NCBI GenBank assembly: GCA_029582265.1
Contig: CM055830.1
Span: 31,413,172 to 31,477,171, forward strand
Reading direction: 5' to 3'
Source of the DNA: Zoroaster sp. YZ-2022
Lineage: Eukaryota > Echinodermata > Asteroidea > Forcipulatida > Zoroasteridae
Length of the DNA stretch: 64,000 nt
The number at the start of each line of letters is the position of its first letter. Positions within the stretch are counted from its first letter, which is position 1. The position numbers and the translations under genes were made by a program. A model generated the notes under the pieces. That model saw only the letters and a list, made by a program, of their open reading frames with translations, did not search any database and was not told where the DNA came from. Shown here piece by piece: positions 61,601 to 62,575 of this stretch.

Positions 61601-61986
61601 GAGAAGCAATTATGATTAAGTGTCTTGCTCAAGGACACAAGTGTCACGGCCGTGATTCGAACCCACATTCTGTTGCTAACACCAGAACTTGAATCCGGTA
61701 AGCTAGACCGCTCGGCCACGACATTAATAGCCTTTTAATGAAAGTGTTCTTGGGCTTTAAAAAATTGAAATAAAAACTATTTTGAAGTTTACGTTTCTTC
61801 TTGTAGGGCTATCTGGCAGTGTGGGACATTGTCCATGGAGAGCCACTGAGAGTCGTAGAGCTGGGCGGTGGAGAACAGGCCGTACGTCAAATTGTCGTTA
61901 CGGAACAAGGCAAGGCCGTGGTATGCGACTACGGCCATGAGCTGCGATTGGTAACATTCCCTTCCGAGTTGAAGAAAACTGAATGA
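16511..61986 (+). CDS. scap: SCAP, SREBP cleavage-activating protein (21 coding exons, whole gene span)
   Basis: Polytopic ER membrane protein that binds SREBP through C-terminal WD40 repeats, senses sterol through a sterol-sensing domain and loads SREBP into COPII vesicles. Spliced exons give 4275 coding bases (1424 residues plus stop), all junctions GT/AG and in frame. Recognised from family knowledge: TM1 about 26-41, sterol-sensing domain about 288-445, MELSDL at 449-454 (human MELADL 447-452), TM7 about 545-563, TM8 about 762-784, WD40 repeats from about 826 to the end. Residues matching human Y298, D428 and D443 are kept as Y300, D430 and D445; human L315 is M317. Candidate N-glycosylation sites lie at N102, N243 and N679 (the last matching human N641). 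The protein is longer than the human one mainly in the exon 15 linker. Start chosen because the first residues match the family N-terminus ([16 protein letters not shown] against ERLREKISRAFYNHG). Exons are listed separately. Confidence 0.95.
16895..17176 (+). mobile_element. SINE family U (tRNA-headed, AAAC tail)
   Basis: tRNA-like head GGTGTTGTGGCTGAGCGGTC with box B GAGTTCGAATCCC, then TCTTCAGCAAGACACTTTTA and GGATGGGACGTTAAGCCGTA, ending in seven AAAC repeats. In SCAP intron 1, just after coding exon 1. Confidence 0.8.
17313..17510. mobile_element. MITE with TGCTAAGCA words
   Basis: Ends GGCCCAATTTCACAGAGCTG and its rough complement CAGCTCAAGATGAAATTGGA. Inside, GCTAAGCA recurs at least six times. 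I recall similar TGCTTAGC-rich sequences from echinoderm genomes; that is from memory, not checked. Confidence 0.6.
17657..17860. repeat. Minisatellite, about 62 bp unit, 3 copies
   Basis: Unit AATTTCACGATGCCAACGAT, GGTGAAATTACATGATTTCA, TTATCAACGTCACGGTAATT, CG. Contains internal inverted words (GGTGAAATT and AATTTCA). Confidence 0.85.
18002..18305. mobile_element. TTAA-flanked MITE, TTTGAC-word type
   Basis: TTAA-CCCTCCTGTAGC left; CATCGGAGGG right. The interior is packed with GTCAAAA, TTTTGAC and TTTGAC words in both orientations. Sisters at 53409-53718 and 57630-57935. Confidence 0.75.
18443..19081. mobile_element. TTAA-flanked MITE, CCATTTGAA-word type
   Basis: TTAA-CCCTCCTACTTCTGGTG left; ACAGTAGGAGGG right. 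The interior repeats CCATTTGAAACCATT, AATGGTTTTGAATGG and close variants more than fifteen times. A shorter sister is at 24805-25170. Confidence 0.78.
19446..19795 (+). mobile_element. SINE family T, tandem/dimeric copy
   Basis: First a tail (GCCTGTGAAGTTTTTTCCAC to GTGTAGGGCAAAA), then TTTATCACCTGACGCAAGAA, then a full tRNA-like head (GGTGGTCGAGAGATTAAGAC, GGGTTCGAATCGC), a short tail and again TTTATCACCCGACGCAAGAA. The same direct repeat therefore bounds the headed unit. Confidence 0.75.
20160..20250. repeat. Hairpin GGTGTTCGGG..CCCGAAACACC followed by (TTC)n
   Basis: A palindrome around 20162-20192 leads to TATTGTTTTTGTACGG and a TTC microsatellite of about 12 units (20212-20250). The Arg-rich minus-strand and Ser/Leu-rich plus-strand frames here are products of the TTC run. 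Confidence 0.75.
20590..20745 (+). mobile_element. SINE family A-like 3' fragment
   Basis: Contains TAAATAGGTACCTGTGGTGA, GCGCTGAAATGGCAGACAAT and TTGAGCTGTATATACTCCCA, as in the body of 35957-36320. Confidence 0.6.
20830..21005. repeat. CT-rich CTCCTACTG repeat
   Basis: Low-complexity tract of CTCCTACTGCTC repeats. The Leu-rich frames have no protein meaning. Confidence 0.85.
21050..22490. repeat. 1.4 kb TCATCA / TGTCATG simple-sequence tract
   Basis: Nearly the whole stretch consists of TCATCATG, GTCATGTC and CACTGTC words, changing to complementary GTCGTGG/ATGATCATG words at about 21710-21890. Overlapping His/Ser/Val-rich frames in all three forward frames follow from the repeat. Confidence 0.9.
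22491..23560. other. SCAP intron 1 sequence, nothing recognised
   Basis: Low-copy looking AT-rich DNA with short frames only. Confidence 0.4.
23568..23905. repeat. Tandem repeat, about 118 bp unit, nearly 3 copies
   Basis: Unit contains ATTAGAACTTCTCTGAAATT, CAAATACTTTATTCTTGGTC and CATGTACTTATAAAACCTTC. Third copy ends at TATAAATCTCC. Confidence 0.85.
23906..24800. other. SCAP intron 1 sequence, nothing recognised
   Basis: AT-rich, short frames only. Confidence 0.4.
24805..25170. mobile_element. TTAA-flanked MITE, CCATTTGAA-word type, short copy
   Basis: TTAA-CCCTCCTACTTTTGG and CAGTAGGAGGG-TTAA with a clean TTAA on both sides. Matches 18443-19081 but lacks its middle about 300 bases. Confidence 0.8.
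25210..25400. mobile_element. MITE family G fragment ending in poly-G
   Basis: Contains GTAATCGGTCGGCTTCAAAA, GCCAACCAGTGAAAAACCTG and GACCAGAAACCGGAGAC, followed by a G12-14 run at about 25400. Confidence 0.6.
25560..25797. mobile_element. TTAA MITE family C (reverse orientation)
   Basis: TTAA-CCCTAACCACCCC left, GGGGATTAGGG right; interior is the reverse of 13227-13488. Confidence 0.8.
26195..26470 (+). mobile_element. MITE family H (hAT-like) with poly-G insertion
   Basis: CTGATTTCAGGATTTTTTTT to TTTTGTCAAATCACACCCCTG. A long G tract (about 18) at 26376-26393 replaces the usual GGGGGCT. Confidence 0.75.
26575..26850. repeat. Tandem repeat, about 95-100 bp unit, 3 copies
   Basis: Unit contains TTCCAAATTCACCAAAATTG, AAACTGACAAAATGGTGTAC and GATGTAAGAAGCTAGTTATA; the third copy is internally deleted. 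Confidence 0.85.
28075..28216 (+). CDS. scap: SCAP coding exon 2 (start of lumenal loop 1)
   Basis: Acceptor CTTTGCAG at 28067-28074. Encodes [20 protein letters not shown] and on, closely matching the vertebrate YPLLKLPLPGTGPVEFTTP segment directly after TM1. Residues 40-87, ending ...GIVAPRW at a phase 0 donor GTAAAA. It begins lumenal loop 1, which in vertebrates packs against loop 7. Confidence 0.93.
28270..29690. repeat. Long repeat R with an inserted element (copy 1)
   Basis: TTTAACCCTTTCACTACCAT at left to GAATTCATGCATGACTGGGC at right. The same sequence is uninterrupted at 41114-41670. Copy 1 is split by the element at 28380-29222. In SCAP intron 2, just after exon 2. Confidence 0.8.
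28380..29222. mobile_element. DNA transposon (MITE-like) inserted in repeat R
   Basis: Inverted ends AGGCCCTTTCACACGA and TCGTGTGAAAAGGGCTT. The uninterrupted copy at 41114-41670 gives the empty site (CAGCACTTAATTGGGAATAT). The interior repeats GTCGTGTGAAA and TGTTAAA words. The 195-codon minus frame at 28649-29236 spans both element and flank, with no recognised motif. Confidence 0.75.
30122..30339. mobile_element. MITE family K, full copy
   Basis: TTAAAGGGACAGTATCATTA at left and the complement ending CTGTTCCTTTAA at right. Inner palindromic arms CAGGGCATGGAATCGG and ATTCCATGCCCTG. Fragments at 2548-2646, 11455-11600, 40640-40766, 43508-43675. Confidence 0.75.
30378..30653. mobile_element. 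MITE with 35 bp inverted repeats, mariner-like, copy 2
   Basis: Reverse copy of 1539-1814, flanked by TA, with intact ends ATATATACTACTCAAAACAA and GAGTAGTATATA. Confidence 0.78.
30735..31130 (+). mobile_element. MITE family G, full copy
   Basis: Inverted ends GTCTCCAGTTTCTGGTC and GACCAGAAACAGGAGAC next to A/T runs. Interior markers: GGCTTCAAAATTGGTG, CACAAAGTATGGTGGCTAAG, CCAATCGATCCAGCAATT. Other copies: 38048-38420, 55440-55820, 60990-61368, partial at 9545-9620, 15090-15310, 25210-25400, 32265-32490. Confidence 0.8.
31131..32264. other. SCAP intron 2 sequence, nothing recognised
   Basis: Apart from a short ATTCATGATT triplication at about 31488-31520, no feature is supported. Confidence 0.4.
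32265..32490 (-). mobile_element. MITE family G, truncated reverse copy
   Basis: GCCCGATTTGTGAGGTCTCT to GATTTTGAAGCCGACCTATG and CAAGAAACTGGATAC. Confidence 0.7.
32725..33095 (-). mobile_element. SINE family A, full-length
   Basis: ATA microsatellite at the 3' end, GTGGACTTATATAGCGCACG, central block with CTTGAGC complement, and a complete tRNA-like head whose sense strand reads GGAGTGCCATGGTCGAGCGG then GGGTTCGAATCCC. Box A and box B are both readable. Confidence 0.85.
33335..34134. mobile_element. VNTR-bearing TTAA-type element, second long copy
   Basis: CTAACCCTAACTCCTAGGCC left, GGAGGGTTAGGG-TTAA right. The unique part after the array is about 95% like that of 15350-16200. Confidence 0.8.
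33345..33825. repeat. Tandem array, about 47 bp unit, about 10 copies
   Basis: Same unit as 15355-15890. Some variants (CATTTGGTTACAC, ACACCCTAGGTCC) occur in pairs, indicating internal duplication of sub-blocks. Confidence 0.92.
34641..34798 (+). CDS. scap: SCAP coding exon 3 (lumenal loop 1)
   Basis: Residues 88-139 plus two bases. Contains [16 protein letters not shown], aligned with vertebrate VAYVQQIFVKSSVFPW, and [11 protein letters not shown], aligned with FRSPLSRAFQL. N102 in NAT is a possible glycosylation site. Acceptor ACTGTAG, donor GTAGGA. Confidence 0.93.
34862..35142 (+). mobile_element. MITE family H (hAT-like) in SCAP intron 3
   Basis: CAGGCCCGTGATTTCTCAGG left, GTCAAATCACACTCCTG right. 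Inverted ends of about 14 bases (CAGG..TGTGATTT) suggest hAT. Confidence 0.8.
35424..35623 (+). CDS. scap: SCAP coding exon 4 (lumenal loop 1)
   Basis: Residues 140-206. Contains [20 protein letters not shown], matching the vertebrate [20 protein letters not shown] block, then a Lys-rich segment. Acceptor TATCCAG, donor GTGAGG in phase 1. Intron 3 before it is only 625 bp and about half of it is a single MITE. Confidence 0.93.
35800..35960 (+). mobile_element. SINE/retroelement fragment upstream of a family A SINE
   Basis: GTGAACCAAAAACACCAGGG, GTGTTCTGGGTTCTTTTACG and GGACCTACGGCTTAACCTCC also occur at 60135-60240, 60570-60640 and (reverse) 42205-42300. Confidence 0.6.
35961..36320 (+). mobile_element. 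SINE family A, full-length, sense
   Basis: Head GGAGTGCCATGGTCGAGCGG with box B GGGTTCGAATCCC, body TTGAGCAAGACACTTTACCA and CTGAGATGGTTTCAGGAATG, 3' end GCCATATAAGTCCAC then (ATT)n. In SCAP intron 4. Confidence 0.87.
36410..37662. repeat. Minisatellite, 76 bp unit, about 16 copies, next to exon 5
   Basis: Unit GCAGTTATACCAATCTCCCC, AATATTGTATCCTCGATCAT, GACTTTTCTCCAAAGAAAAT, AAGCATACTCAAAGAA. Copies are nearly identical, differing at a few positions (AATGTTGTACCC against AATATTGTATCC). The array ends about 35 bases before the exon 5 start. Confidence 0.95.
37697..37914 (+). CDS. scap: SCAP coding exon 5 (end of lumenal loop 1)
   Basis: Residues 207-279. Begins [12 protein letters not shown], nearly identical to vertebrate DLLFGVPGKYSG, and includes NKT at 243, a probable glycosylation site. 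The acceptor (TTTTGGCTAG) lies only about 35 bases beyond a 1.25 kb minisatellite. Donor GTATTT is a weak match to consensus but the frame and family alignment require it. Confidence 0.93.
38048..38420 (+). mobile_element. MITE family G, full copy
   Basis: GTCTCCAGTTTCTGGTCATA left, GAGACCAGAAACAAGAGGC right. In SCAP intron 5. Confidence 0.8.
38455..38640 (+). pseudogene. Possible LINE reverse-transcriptase C-terminal scrap
   Basis: The frame ends [20 protein letters not shown], resembling the FS(V/L)AGPxLWNxLP signature near the C-terminus of many non-LTR retrotransposon reverse transcriptases. Only about 60 codons; tentative. Confidence 0.3.
38778..39058 (+). mobile_element. MITE family H (hAT-like) ending 22 bases before exon 6
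   Basis: CCTGTGATTTCTCAGGATTT left, TCAAATCACACCCCTG right. The poly-pyrimidine tract of exon 6 follows directly. Confidence 0.8.
39081..39159 (+). CDS. scap: SCAP coding exon 6 (sterol-sensing domain, TM2)
   Basis: Residues 280-305 plus one base. Encodes [19 protein letters not shown], the first helix of the sterol-sensing domain. Y300 in YIYF matches human Y298, a position where substitution makes SCAP sterol-resistant. Acceptor TTTCCCCCCTAG, donor GTAAGT. Confidence 0.94.
39270..39380 (-). repeat. CGAAACGT-motif repeat fragment
   Basis: TTGAGTAGTAAATAGTTCTG, AACTCAACGTTTCGATCAGT and GCTCTGATCATCTTCAGGAG. The same module occurs at 44040-44160, 56880-57000 and, diverged, 63720-63880. Family identity not established. 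Confidence 0.55.
39841..40428. mobile_element. MITE family V (hAT-like) in SCAP intron 6
   Basis: AAGGCTGTGTGGGTATCCAG left, CGAAAATGCACAGCCCTAG right. Flanks ATGATACT (39833-39840) and ATGATATT (40429-40436) are a probable 8-base duplication, matching hAT. It ends 24 bases before exon 7. Confidence 0.8.
40453..40579 (+). CDS. scap: SCAP coding exon 7 (sterol-sensing domain, TM3)
   Basis: Residues 306-347 plus two bases. Encodes [16 protein letters not shown] and a hydrophobic run to [10 protein letters not shown], matching human KIDMVKSKWGLALAAV through LFGLTPTLNG. M317 sits at the human L315 position, where L315F abolishes Insig-dependent retention; Met is a conservative change. Donor GTTAGT. 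Confidence 0.94.
40640..40885. mobile_element. MITE family K fragment joined to a fragment of the 10805-11430 element
   Basis: GGGGACAGTACCATCATGAC to GCTGTTGCATAAATG, then GTACAGTTTAGATGCATTCA and CCATTTGAGTGATATTGAAT as at 11340-11430. In intron 7. Confidence 0.6.
40943..41055 (+). CDS. scap: SCAP coding exon 8 (sterol-sensing domain, TM4)
   Basis: Encodes [20 protein letters not shown] then [17 protein letters not shown], almost identical to the vertebrate sterol-sensing core ([20 protein letters not shown]). Residues 348-385. Acceptor TATTTCAG, donor GTAAGT, phase 1. Confidence 0.95.
41114..41670. repeat. Long repeat R, uninterrupted copy, in SCAP intron 8
   Basis: TTAACCCTTTCACTACCATT to ATTCATGCATGACTGGGC, about 95% like 28270-29690 minus the insertion. 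Occupies most of the 681-base intron. Confidence 0.85.
41737..41831 (+). CDS. scap: SCAP coding exon 9 (sterol-sensing domain, TM5)
   Basis: Residues 386-417. Encodes [20 protein letters not shown] and [12 protein letters not shown], matching vertebrate GLSSESWSIMKNMATELGII and LIGYFTLVPAIQ. Acceptor TTGTCAAG, donor GTAAGG, phase 0. Confidence 0.95.
41852..42200 (-). mobile_element. SINE family A variant, reverse
   Basis: (AAT)n then ATTTATATAGCGCACGTATC, CCATCTCAGCTCCCTGGGGA, head complement GGGGCTCGAACCCACACTCT. Same subfamily as 61370-61727 (both carry the ATAAGGCTC duplication). Confidence 0.82.
42205..42352 (-). mobile_element. Second SINE in tandem with 41852-42200
   Basis: TACGTGCATTATACAACACA, GGACCTACGGCTTTACGTCC, CTTGCTCAAGGACACAAGTG, and GGGCTCGAACCCACACCCTG, so two tRNA-like heads lie about 150 bases apart in the same orientation. 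Confidence 0.7.
42536..42668. repeat. Pentamer microsatellites (CACCT)n and (ATCCT)n
   Basis: About 11 CACCT units then about 15 ATCCT units. On the minus strand they follow the end of the LINE remnant at 42669-43128, so they look like its 3' tail. Confidence 0.9.
42669..43128 (-). pseudogene. Decayed LINE reverse-transcriptase C-terminus
   Basis: The minus strand reads, with frameshifts and stops, [18 protein letters not shown], then [18 protein letters not shown] and [16 protein letters not shown]. This is the typical C-terminal tail of non-LTR retrotransposon polyproteins (GRPKTTW, RWxxxIxALCA). Catalytic motifs are not present; 5' truncated as usual for LINEs. In SCAP intron 9. Confidence 0.7.
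43129..43385. repeat. Tandem repeat, about 50 bp unit, 5 copies
   Basis: Unit GTCTTTATGGAGAAGATGGA, AGAATTCCATATTTTCCTGA, GTCTATGGAA. Translates as a pseudo-repetitive frame with no protein meaning. Confidence 0.9.
43508..43675. mobile_element. MITE family K, right part
   Basis: AATACCCCACATGATAAGGT to GATAGTGCCCCTTTAA, as 30190-30339. Confidence 0.65.
43757..43855 (+). CDS. scap: SCAP coding exon 10 (sterol-sensing domain, TM6, first half of COPII motif)
   Basis: Residues 418-450: [18 protein letters not shown] then [11 protein letters not shown]430 and D445 match human D428 and D443, both needed for normal Insig-dependent regulation. The exon stops after ME, so the hexapeptide MELSDL is completed by exon 11. 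Acceptor CATACAG, donor GTATGT. Confidence 0.95.
44259..44552 (+). CDS. scap: SCAP coding exon 11 (cytosolic loop 6 after LSDL, into TM7)
   Basis: Residues 451-548. Opens with LSDL, completing the COPII-binding MELSDL. A Ser/Pro/Arg-rich segment follows ([20 protein letters not shown]), then [20 protein letters not shown], matching human KRLRVVYFLARTRLAQRLIM leading into TM7. Acceptor TCACACAG, donor GTGAGT, phase 0. Confidence 0.94.
44625..44888. mobile_element. TTAA MITE family C in SCAP intron 11
   Basis: TTAA-CCCTAACCACCCCCATA and GGGTTTAGGG-TTAA, with clean TTAA on both sides. Makes up half of the intron. Confidence 0.82.
45063..45472 (+). CDS. scap: SCAP coding exon 12 (TM7 and lumenal loop 7)
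   Basis: Residues 549-684 plus two bases. [18 protein letters not shown] completes TM7. The rest is a Pro-rich, variable lumenal loop ending [20 protein letters not shown], which matches human [20 protein letters not shown]. N679 matches the glycosylated human N641, and Y678 the human Y640. Donor GTGAGT. Confidence 0.94.
45525..45897 (-). mobile_element. SINE family A, full-length, in SCAP intron 12
   Basis: (ATA)n, GGACTTATATAGCGCACGTA, body, and head complement GGGATTCGAACCCACATTCT to GCTCGACCATGGCACTCC. Confidence 0.85.
46035..46359. mobile_element. MITE with a double TGTGCCCGGAAGAAGG hairpin
   Basis: TGTGCCCGGAAGAAGGTC at the left is followed 20 bases later by its complement GACCTTCTTCCGGGCACA, and again by CCTTCTTCCGGGCACA at the right end. 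A 5'-intact, 3'-eroded copy is at 59566-59876. Confidence 0.75.
48070..48354 (-). pseudogene. C2H2 zinc-finger-like remnant with internal 24 bp repeats
   Basis: A 94-codon minus frame with no convincing start. An N-terminal part holds four copies of a Gly/Asp-rich 8-residue unit (DDCRGGDG) made by a 24-base tandem repeat. The C-terminus reads [15 protein letters not shown] then HRKKVH, a plausible single C2H2 finger (C-x3-C, H-x4-H). May be the last exon of a decayed gene or transposon protein. Uncertain. Confidence 0.35.
48188..48285. repeat. 24 bp tandem repeat, about 4 copies
   Basis: Unit CCCGTCACCACCCCGGCAGT plus CGTC. Unit length is a multiple of three, so both strands keep frame through it. 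Confidence 0.9.
48330..48731 (+). pseudogene. BEN-domain-like remnant, frameshifted
   Basis: Spread over three forward frames: [11 protein letters not shown], then [17 protein letters not shown], then [20 protein letters not shown]. Order and spacing resemble a BEN domain (alpha-helical DNA-binding module), whose end often reads like AINEKCRxLRR. Frame changes near 48500 and 48545 mean it is broken. No start codon; an AG acceptor lies just before 48328. Assigned from memory of the family only. Confidence 0.35.
49206..49469 (-). CDS. Unrecognised 87-residue frame inside the nested element
   Basis: Starts [18 protein letters not shown] and reads like ordinary protein without low complexity. 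The opposite strand is also open here (49237-49542), so one of the two is a shadow. No domain recognised. Confidence 0.25.
   Translation of the reverse strand: MPCRTFVLSAKKTFLNSVTVKEGGKLVKRLIAVSLDESIGSLPNANGIGEQSLTITASAVDMTASGTARNVITDVRAMEEFLPAWLG
50109..50260 (-). pseudogene. Possible terminal exon with CxxC motif in the nested element
   Basis: On the minus strand a pyrimidine tract and CAG precede GTGTCCAAATTTTCC, giving [20 protein letters not shown] and a stop after [15 protein letters not shown] could be half of a zinc-binding site. Family not recognised. Confidence 0.25.
51360..51780 (+). CDS. scap: SCAP coding exon 13 (end of loop 7, TM8)
   Basis: Residues 685-825. Begins KYISILPP, matching KRYISLLPV. 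An acidic segment is followed by TM8 ([18 protein letters not shown]) and a basic cytosolic stretch ending [10 protein letters not shown], matching VPLVLRGHLM, the entry to the WD40 domain. GC content is clearly higher than in flanking intron. Separated from exon 12 by a 5.9 kb transposon-filled intron. Confidence 0.94.
51838..52130 (+). mobile_element. SINE family T bounded by direct repeats
   Basis: TTTATCACCCGACGCAAGAA then TTTCATCAAACTATAA at 51839-51874 and again at 52093-52128. Between them, a tRNA-like head (GGTGGTCGAGAGGTTAAGAA, GGGTTTGAATCC) and tail to GTGTAGGGCAAAATT. In SCAP intron 13. Confidence 0.8.
52135..52275. repeat. Dispersed repeat with CCAGGCCTA words
   Basis: CATGGTACAGCCAAGCCTTT, GAGAAGCC and GGCCTATATAATCCCCTAG match 58016-58100. 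Confidence 0.6.
52320..52510 (-). mobile_element. SINE family T, reverse copy
   Basis: TTTGCCCTACACCGAAATGT, TATTCGAACCCACGACCTCC, CTAGTGCAGACGTCTTAACC. Opposite in orientation to the copy at 51838-52130, making an inverted pair. Confidence 0.75.
52598..52713 (+). CDS. scap: SCAP coding exon 14 (WD40 repeat 1)
   Basis: Residues 826-863 plus two bases. [20 protein letters not shown] then [11 protein letters not shown] matches vertebrate [20 protein letters not shown] and VCVWDAQTGDC. Acceptor TTTGAAG is a non-C AG but is preceded by a T-rich run; donor GTACGT. Confidence 0.93.
52840..53155. mobile_element. Small element with CTACAATCC ends
   Basis: Left CTACAATCCCGGCCAAA, right TTTTGTCAGGATTGTAG. 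The flanks GTTATTGGCCTTACGTTTTG and CAGGTTCTTTCTCAAAG are contiguous in a related sequence at 32508-32550 (GGCCTTTCGTTTCGAACATA then GCAGGTTCTTTCTC), which gives the empty-site structure. Confidence 0.6.
53409..53718. mobile_element. MITE, TTTGAC-word type, in SCAP intron 14
   Basis: CCCTCCTATGACTGCAAAGG left, AAAGTAGGAGGGCTAA right, packed with GTCAAAAT words. A right-end fragment of another copy lies just before (about 53305-53364). Confidence 0.72.
53761..54550 (+). CDS. scap: SCAP coding exon 15 (long linker inside the WD40 domain)
   Basis: Largest exon, residues 864-1127. The acceptor GATGCAG at 53754-53760 is the only one that preserves frame from exon 14. Mostly low-complexity Ser/Gly/Arg and acidic sequence ([20 protein letters not shown]), with one conserved island, [12 protein letters not shown], matching human GYDFSCLVQRVY. 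It ends [20 protein letters not shown], matching the human WD repeat [20 protein letters not shown]. Much of the extra length over human SCAP is here. Confidence 0.9.
55171..55369 (+). CDS. scap: SCAP coding exon 16 (WD40 repeats)
   Basis: Completes the repeat with [15 protein letters not shown], then encodes [20 protein letters not shown] and EFLDLVTH, matching human ITALVFLDKRIVAARLNGSL and DFFSLETH. Residues 1128-1193 plus one base. Acceptor AATCCTTCAG, donor GTGAGT. Confidence 0.93.
55440..55820 (+). mobile_element. MITE family G in SCAP intron 16
   Basis: GTTTCCGGTTTCTGGTCATA left, GGAGACCAGATACCGGAGAC right; interior CACAAAGTATGGTGACGAAG. Confidence 0.8.
55969..56126 (+). CDS. scap: SCAP coding exon 17 (WD40 repeats)
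   Basis: Residues 1194-1246. Ends [20 protein letters not shown] then SQDHTLK, matching human CAHQKPITALKAAAGRLVTG and SQDHTLR. Acceptor CAATACAG, donor GTGAGA, phase 0. Confidence 0.93.
56163..56394. mobile_element. TTAA MITE family C, left-truncated, in SCAP intron 17
   Basis: GAATCCTCCAAAATCCATCA to GGTGGTTAGGG-TTAA. The expected CCCTAACC start is missing. Confidence 0.75.
56424..56750 (+). mobile_element. MITE family H (hAT-like) with internal duplication
   Basis: CAGGCCTGTGATTTCTCGGG left, TCAAATTACACCCCTG right. The block AGGAGGTTCAGGGGGCTTTG to CCCAGGC is present twice in tandem (about 56582-56640 and 56642-56690). Confidence 0.8.
57067..57457. mobile_element. MITE family V (hAT-like) with perfect 8 bp target duplication
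   Basis: TTCTGTGA at 57059-57066 and 57458-57465 flanks TAGGGCTGTGTG at the left and GGCACAGCTTTA at the right. TCGGGTATCCGGATACCCGG words are duplicated near the right end. Eight-base duplication and (T)AGGGCTGTG ends are a hAT signature. Confidence 0.88.
57508..57588 (+). CDS. scap: SCAP coding exon 18 (WD40 repeat)
   Basis: Residues 1247-1273. [20 protein letters not shown] then TTLYVDK matches human [20 protein letters not shown] and TTVYIDQ. Acceptor TTAAACAG is only about 50 bases from the right end of a hAT-like MITE; donor GTATGT. Confidence 0.93.
57630..57935. mobile_element. MITE, TTTGAC-word type, in SCAP intron 18
   Basis: CCCTCTTACTCTAGCTGCAC left, TAGTAGTAGGAGGATTAA right; interior as 18002-18305. 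Confidence 0.72.
58016..58105. repeat. Dispersed repeat, second copy of 52135-52275
   Basis: CATGGTACAGCCAAGCCTTT to GGGCCTATATAATCCCCTAG. Confidence 0.6.
58566..58866. mobile_element. VNTR-bearing element with only one unit (reverse)
   Basis: TTAA-CCCTAACCTTCC left, GGGAGTTGGGG-TTAA right. Same unique part as 15890-16200 and 33830-34134 but a single partial unit instead of the array. Ends about 30 bases before exon 19. Confidence 0.8.
58898..59110 (+). CDS. scap: SCAP coding exon 19 (WD40 repeats)
   Basis: Residues 1274-1344. [20 protein letters not shown] and [20 protein letters not shown] match human [20 protein letters not shown] and [20 protein letters not shown]. Acceptor ACGCACAG lies about 30 bases after a TTAA-bounded MITE; donor GTGAGT is followed within about 10 bases by another MITE. 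Confidence 0.93.
59118..59300 (+). mobile_element. MITE family H, 3'-truncated, 8 bases after exon 19
   Basis: GGGCCTGTGATTTCTCGGGA to GGAGAGTCTGTAAATCTTC. Confidence 0.75.
59566..59876. mobile_element. MITE with TGTGCCCGGAAGAAGG hairpin, copy 2
   Basis: Left hairpin intact (TGTGCCCGGAAGAAGGTCGT and ACCTTCTTCCGGGCACACA); right end stops at GTTACGTCCTTC without the CCGGGCACA end. Confidence 0.75.
59940..60002 (+). CDS. scap: SCAP coding exon 20 (WD40 repeat)
   Basis: A 21-codon exon, residues 1345-1365: [20 protein letters not shown] plus Q, matching human [20 protein letters not shown]. Acceptor CTCTACAG, donor GTAAGG, phase 0. Confidence 0.93.
60090..60240 (+). mobile_element. Retroelement fragment as at 35800-35960
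   Basis: GTGAACCAGAAACACCGGGG, AAGTGTTCTGGGTTCTTTTA. Confidence 0.55.
60241..60570 (+). mobile_element. Chimeric retroelement: SINE family A head with an RTE-like LINE tail
   Basis: 60241-60375 is the family A head and body (GGGTGCCATGGTCGAGCGG, TGGGTTCGAAGTC, TTGAGCAAGACACTTTACCA). At 60376 it switches to GGGTTGCGTCAGGAAGGGCA, TCCGGCGTAAAACC, GATCCGCTGTGGCGACCCCT and GGGAGCAGCCGAAAGAGGAC, which I recognise as a 3' tail common in fish and invertebrate RTE-type LINEs (from memory). In SCAP intron 20. Confidence 0.65.
60990..61368 (-). mobile_element. MITE family G, reverse, in SCAP intron 20
   Basis: AGTCTCCGTTTTCTGGTCTC left to GATTTTGAAGCCGACTTTTT; the far end is interrupted by the SINE at 61370. 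Confidence 0.75.
61370..61727 (-). mobile_element. SINE family A variant, reverse, inserted in a family G MITE
   Basis: (AAT)n, GATTTATGTAGCGCACGTAT, body, and head complement GTGATTCGAACCCACATTCT to GCTCGGCCACGACA. Confidence 0.82.
61807..61986 (+). CDS. scap: SCAP coding exon 21 (last WD40 repeat and stop)
   Basis: Residues 1366-1424 and TGA at 61984-61986. [20 protein letters not shown] then [20 protein letters not shown] and [14 protein letters not shown] match the human C-terminus ([47 protein letters not shown]). Part of this exon recurs in degenerate form downstream (see repeat at 62128-62440). Confidence 0.94.
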   Translation, partial: GYLAVWDIVHGEPLRVVELGGGEQAVRQIVVTEQGKAVVCDYGHELRLVTFPSELKKTE

Positions 61987-62127
61987 GATGGTTTTCAGAT
62001 GGAGACCTTTTCTTTGACTGGAACCTTTTCAGATTACCTTTGGAAGATCCCCCTCCCCCAAATGGGAGGGCAGAATGACTACAGTTTTTACTCTACTGGG
62101 GTATCACTGAACAAGGACATGCTGTTG

Positions 62128-62440
62128 TCTAATGTCCGTCACATTGTCATTACGGAACAAGGCCTTTATAGTTATGTAAGATTTTCGTTTTAGGTAACAA
62201 AGCAAGGCTGTCGTCTGTTACGTATGACAGATTTTAATTATGGAACAAGGCAGTGCCGTGGGCTTTTAAGTACGTCAGATTATCGATATGGAACAAGGCA
62301 AGGTCGTGGTCTGTTTATATGTACGTCAAAATGTCAATACGGAACAAGACAAGGCTATGGTCATCAGTTTGTCATTATGGTAGAAGGCCATAGTCTGTTT
62401 TGTACGTCAGATTGCTGGTGTGGAACAGGGCAAGGCTGAA
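62128..62440 (+). repeat. Degenerate tandem copies of SCAP last-exon segment in the 3' flank
   Basis: The coding segment around 61890-61930 (GTACGTCAAATTGTCGTTAC, then GGAACAAGGCAAGGCCGTGG) is echoed at about 62128, 62225, 62271, 62323, 62367 and 62402, each with a GTCA..TTATGGAACAAGGCA core followed by a gtggtctg-like stretch. Spacing is about 35-95 bases. Copies are diverged and not in one open frame. They lie 140-450 bases after the stop, probably in the 3' UTR. No AATAAA signal was found nearby, so the transcript end is unknown. Confidence 0.65.
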
Positions 62441-62485
62441 TGAAGATACTGAAGATACCTGACTGAGACAGTTTTCCCCTTTGAG

Positions 62486-62575
62486 ATGAAAGTACCAGTT
62501 TCCAACAGTGCTGAATTTTTCCGAAAAAGTGCCCCTTGGAGGATTTTGCAGGATTTGGGGTAGTTAGGGTTAACA
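62486..62575. mobile_element. TTAA MITE family C, right-end fragment
   Basis: GAAAGTACCAGTTTCCAACA to GGTAGTTAGGG-TTAA. In the 3' flank of SCAP. Confidence 0.7.
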
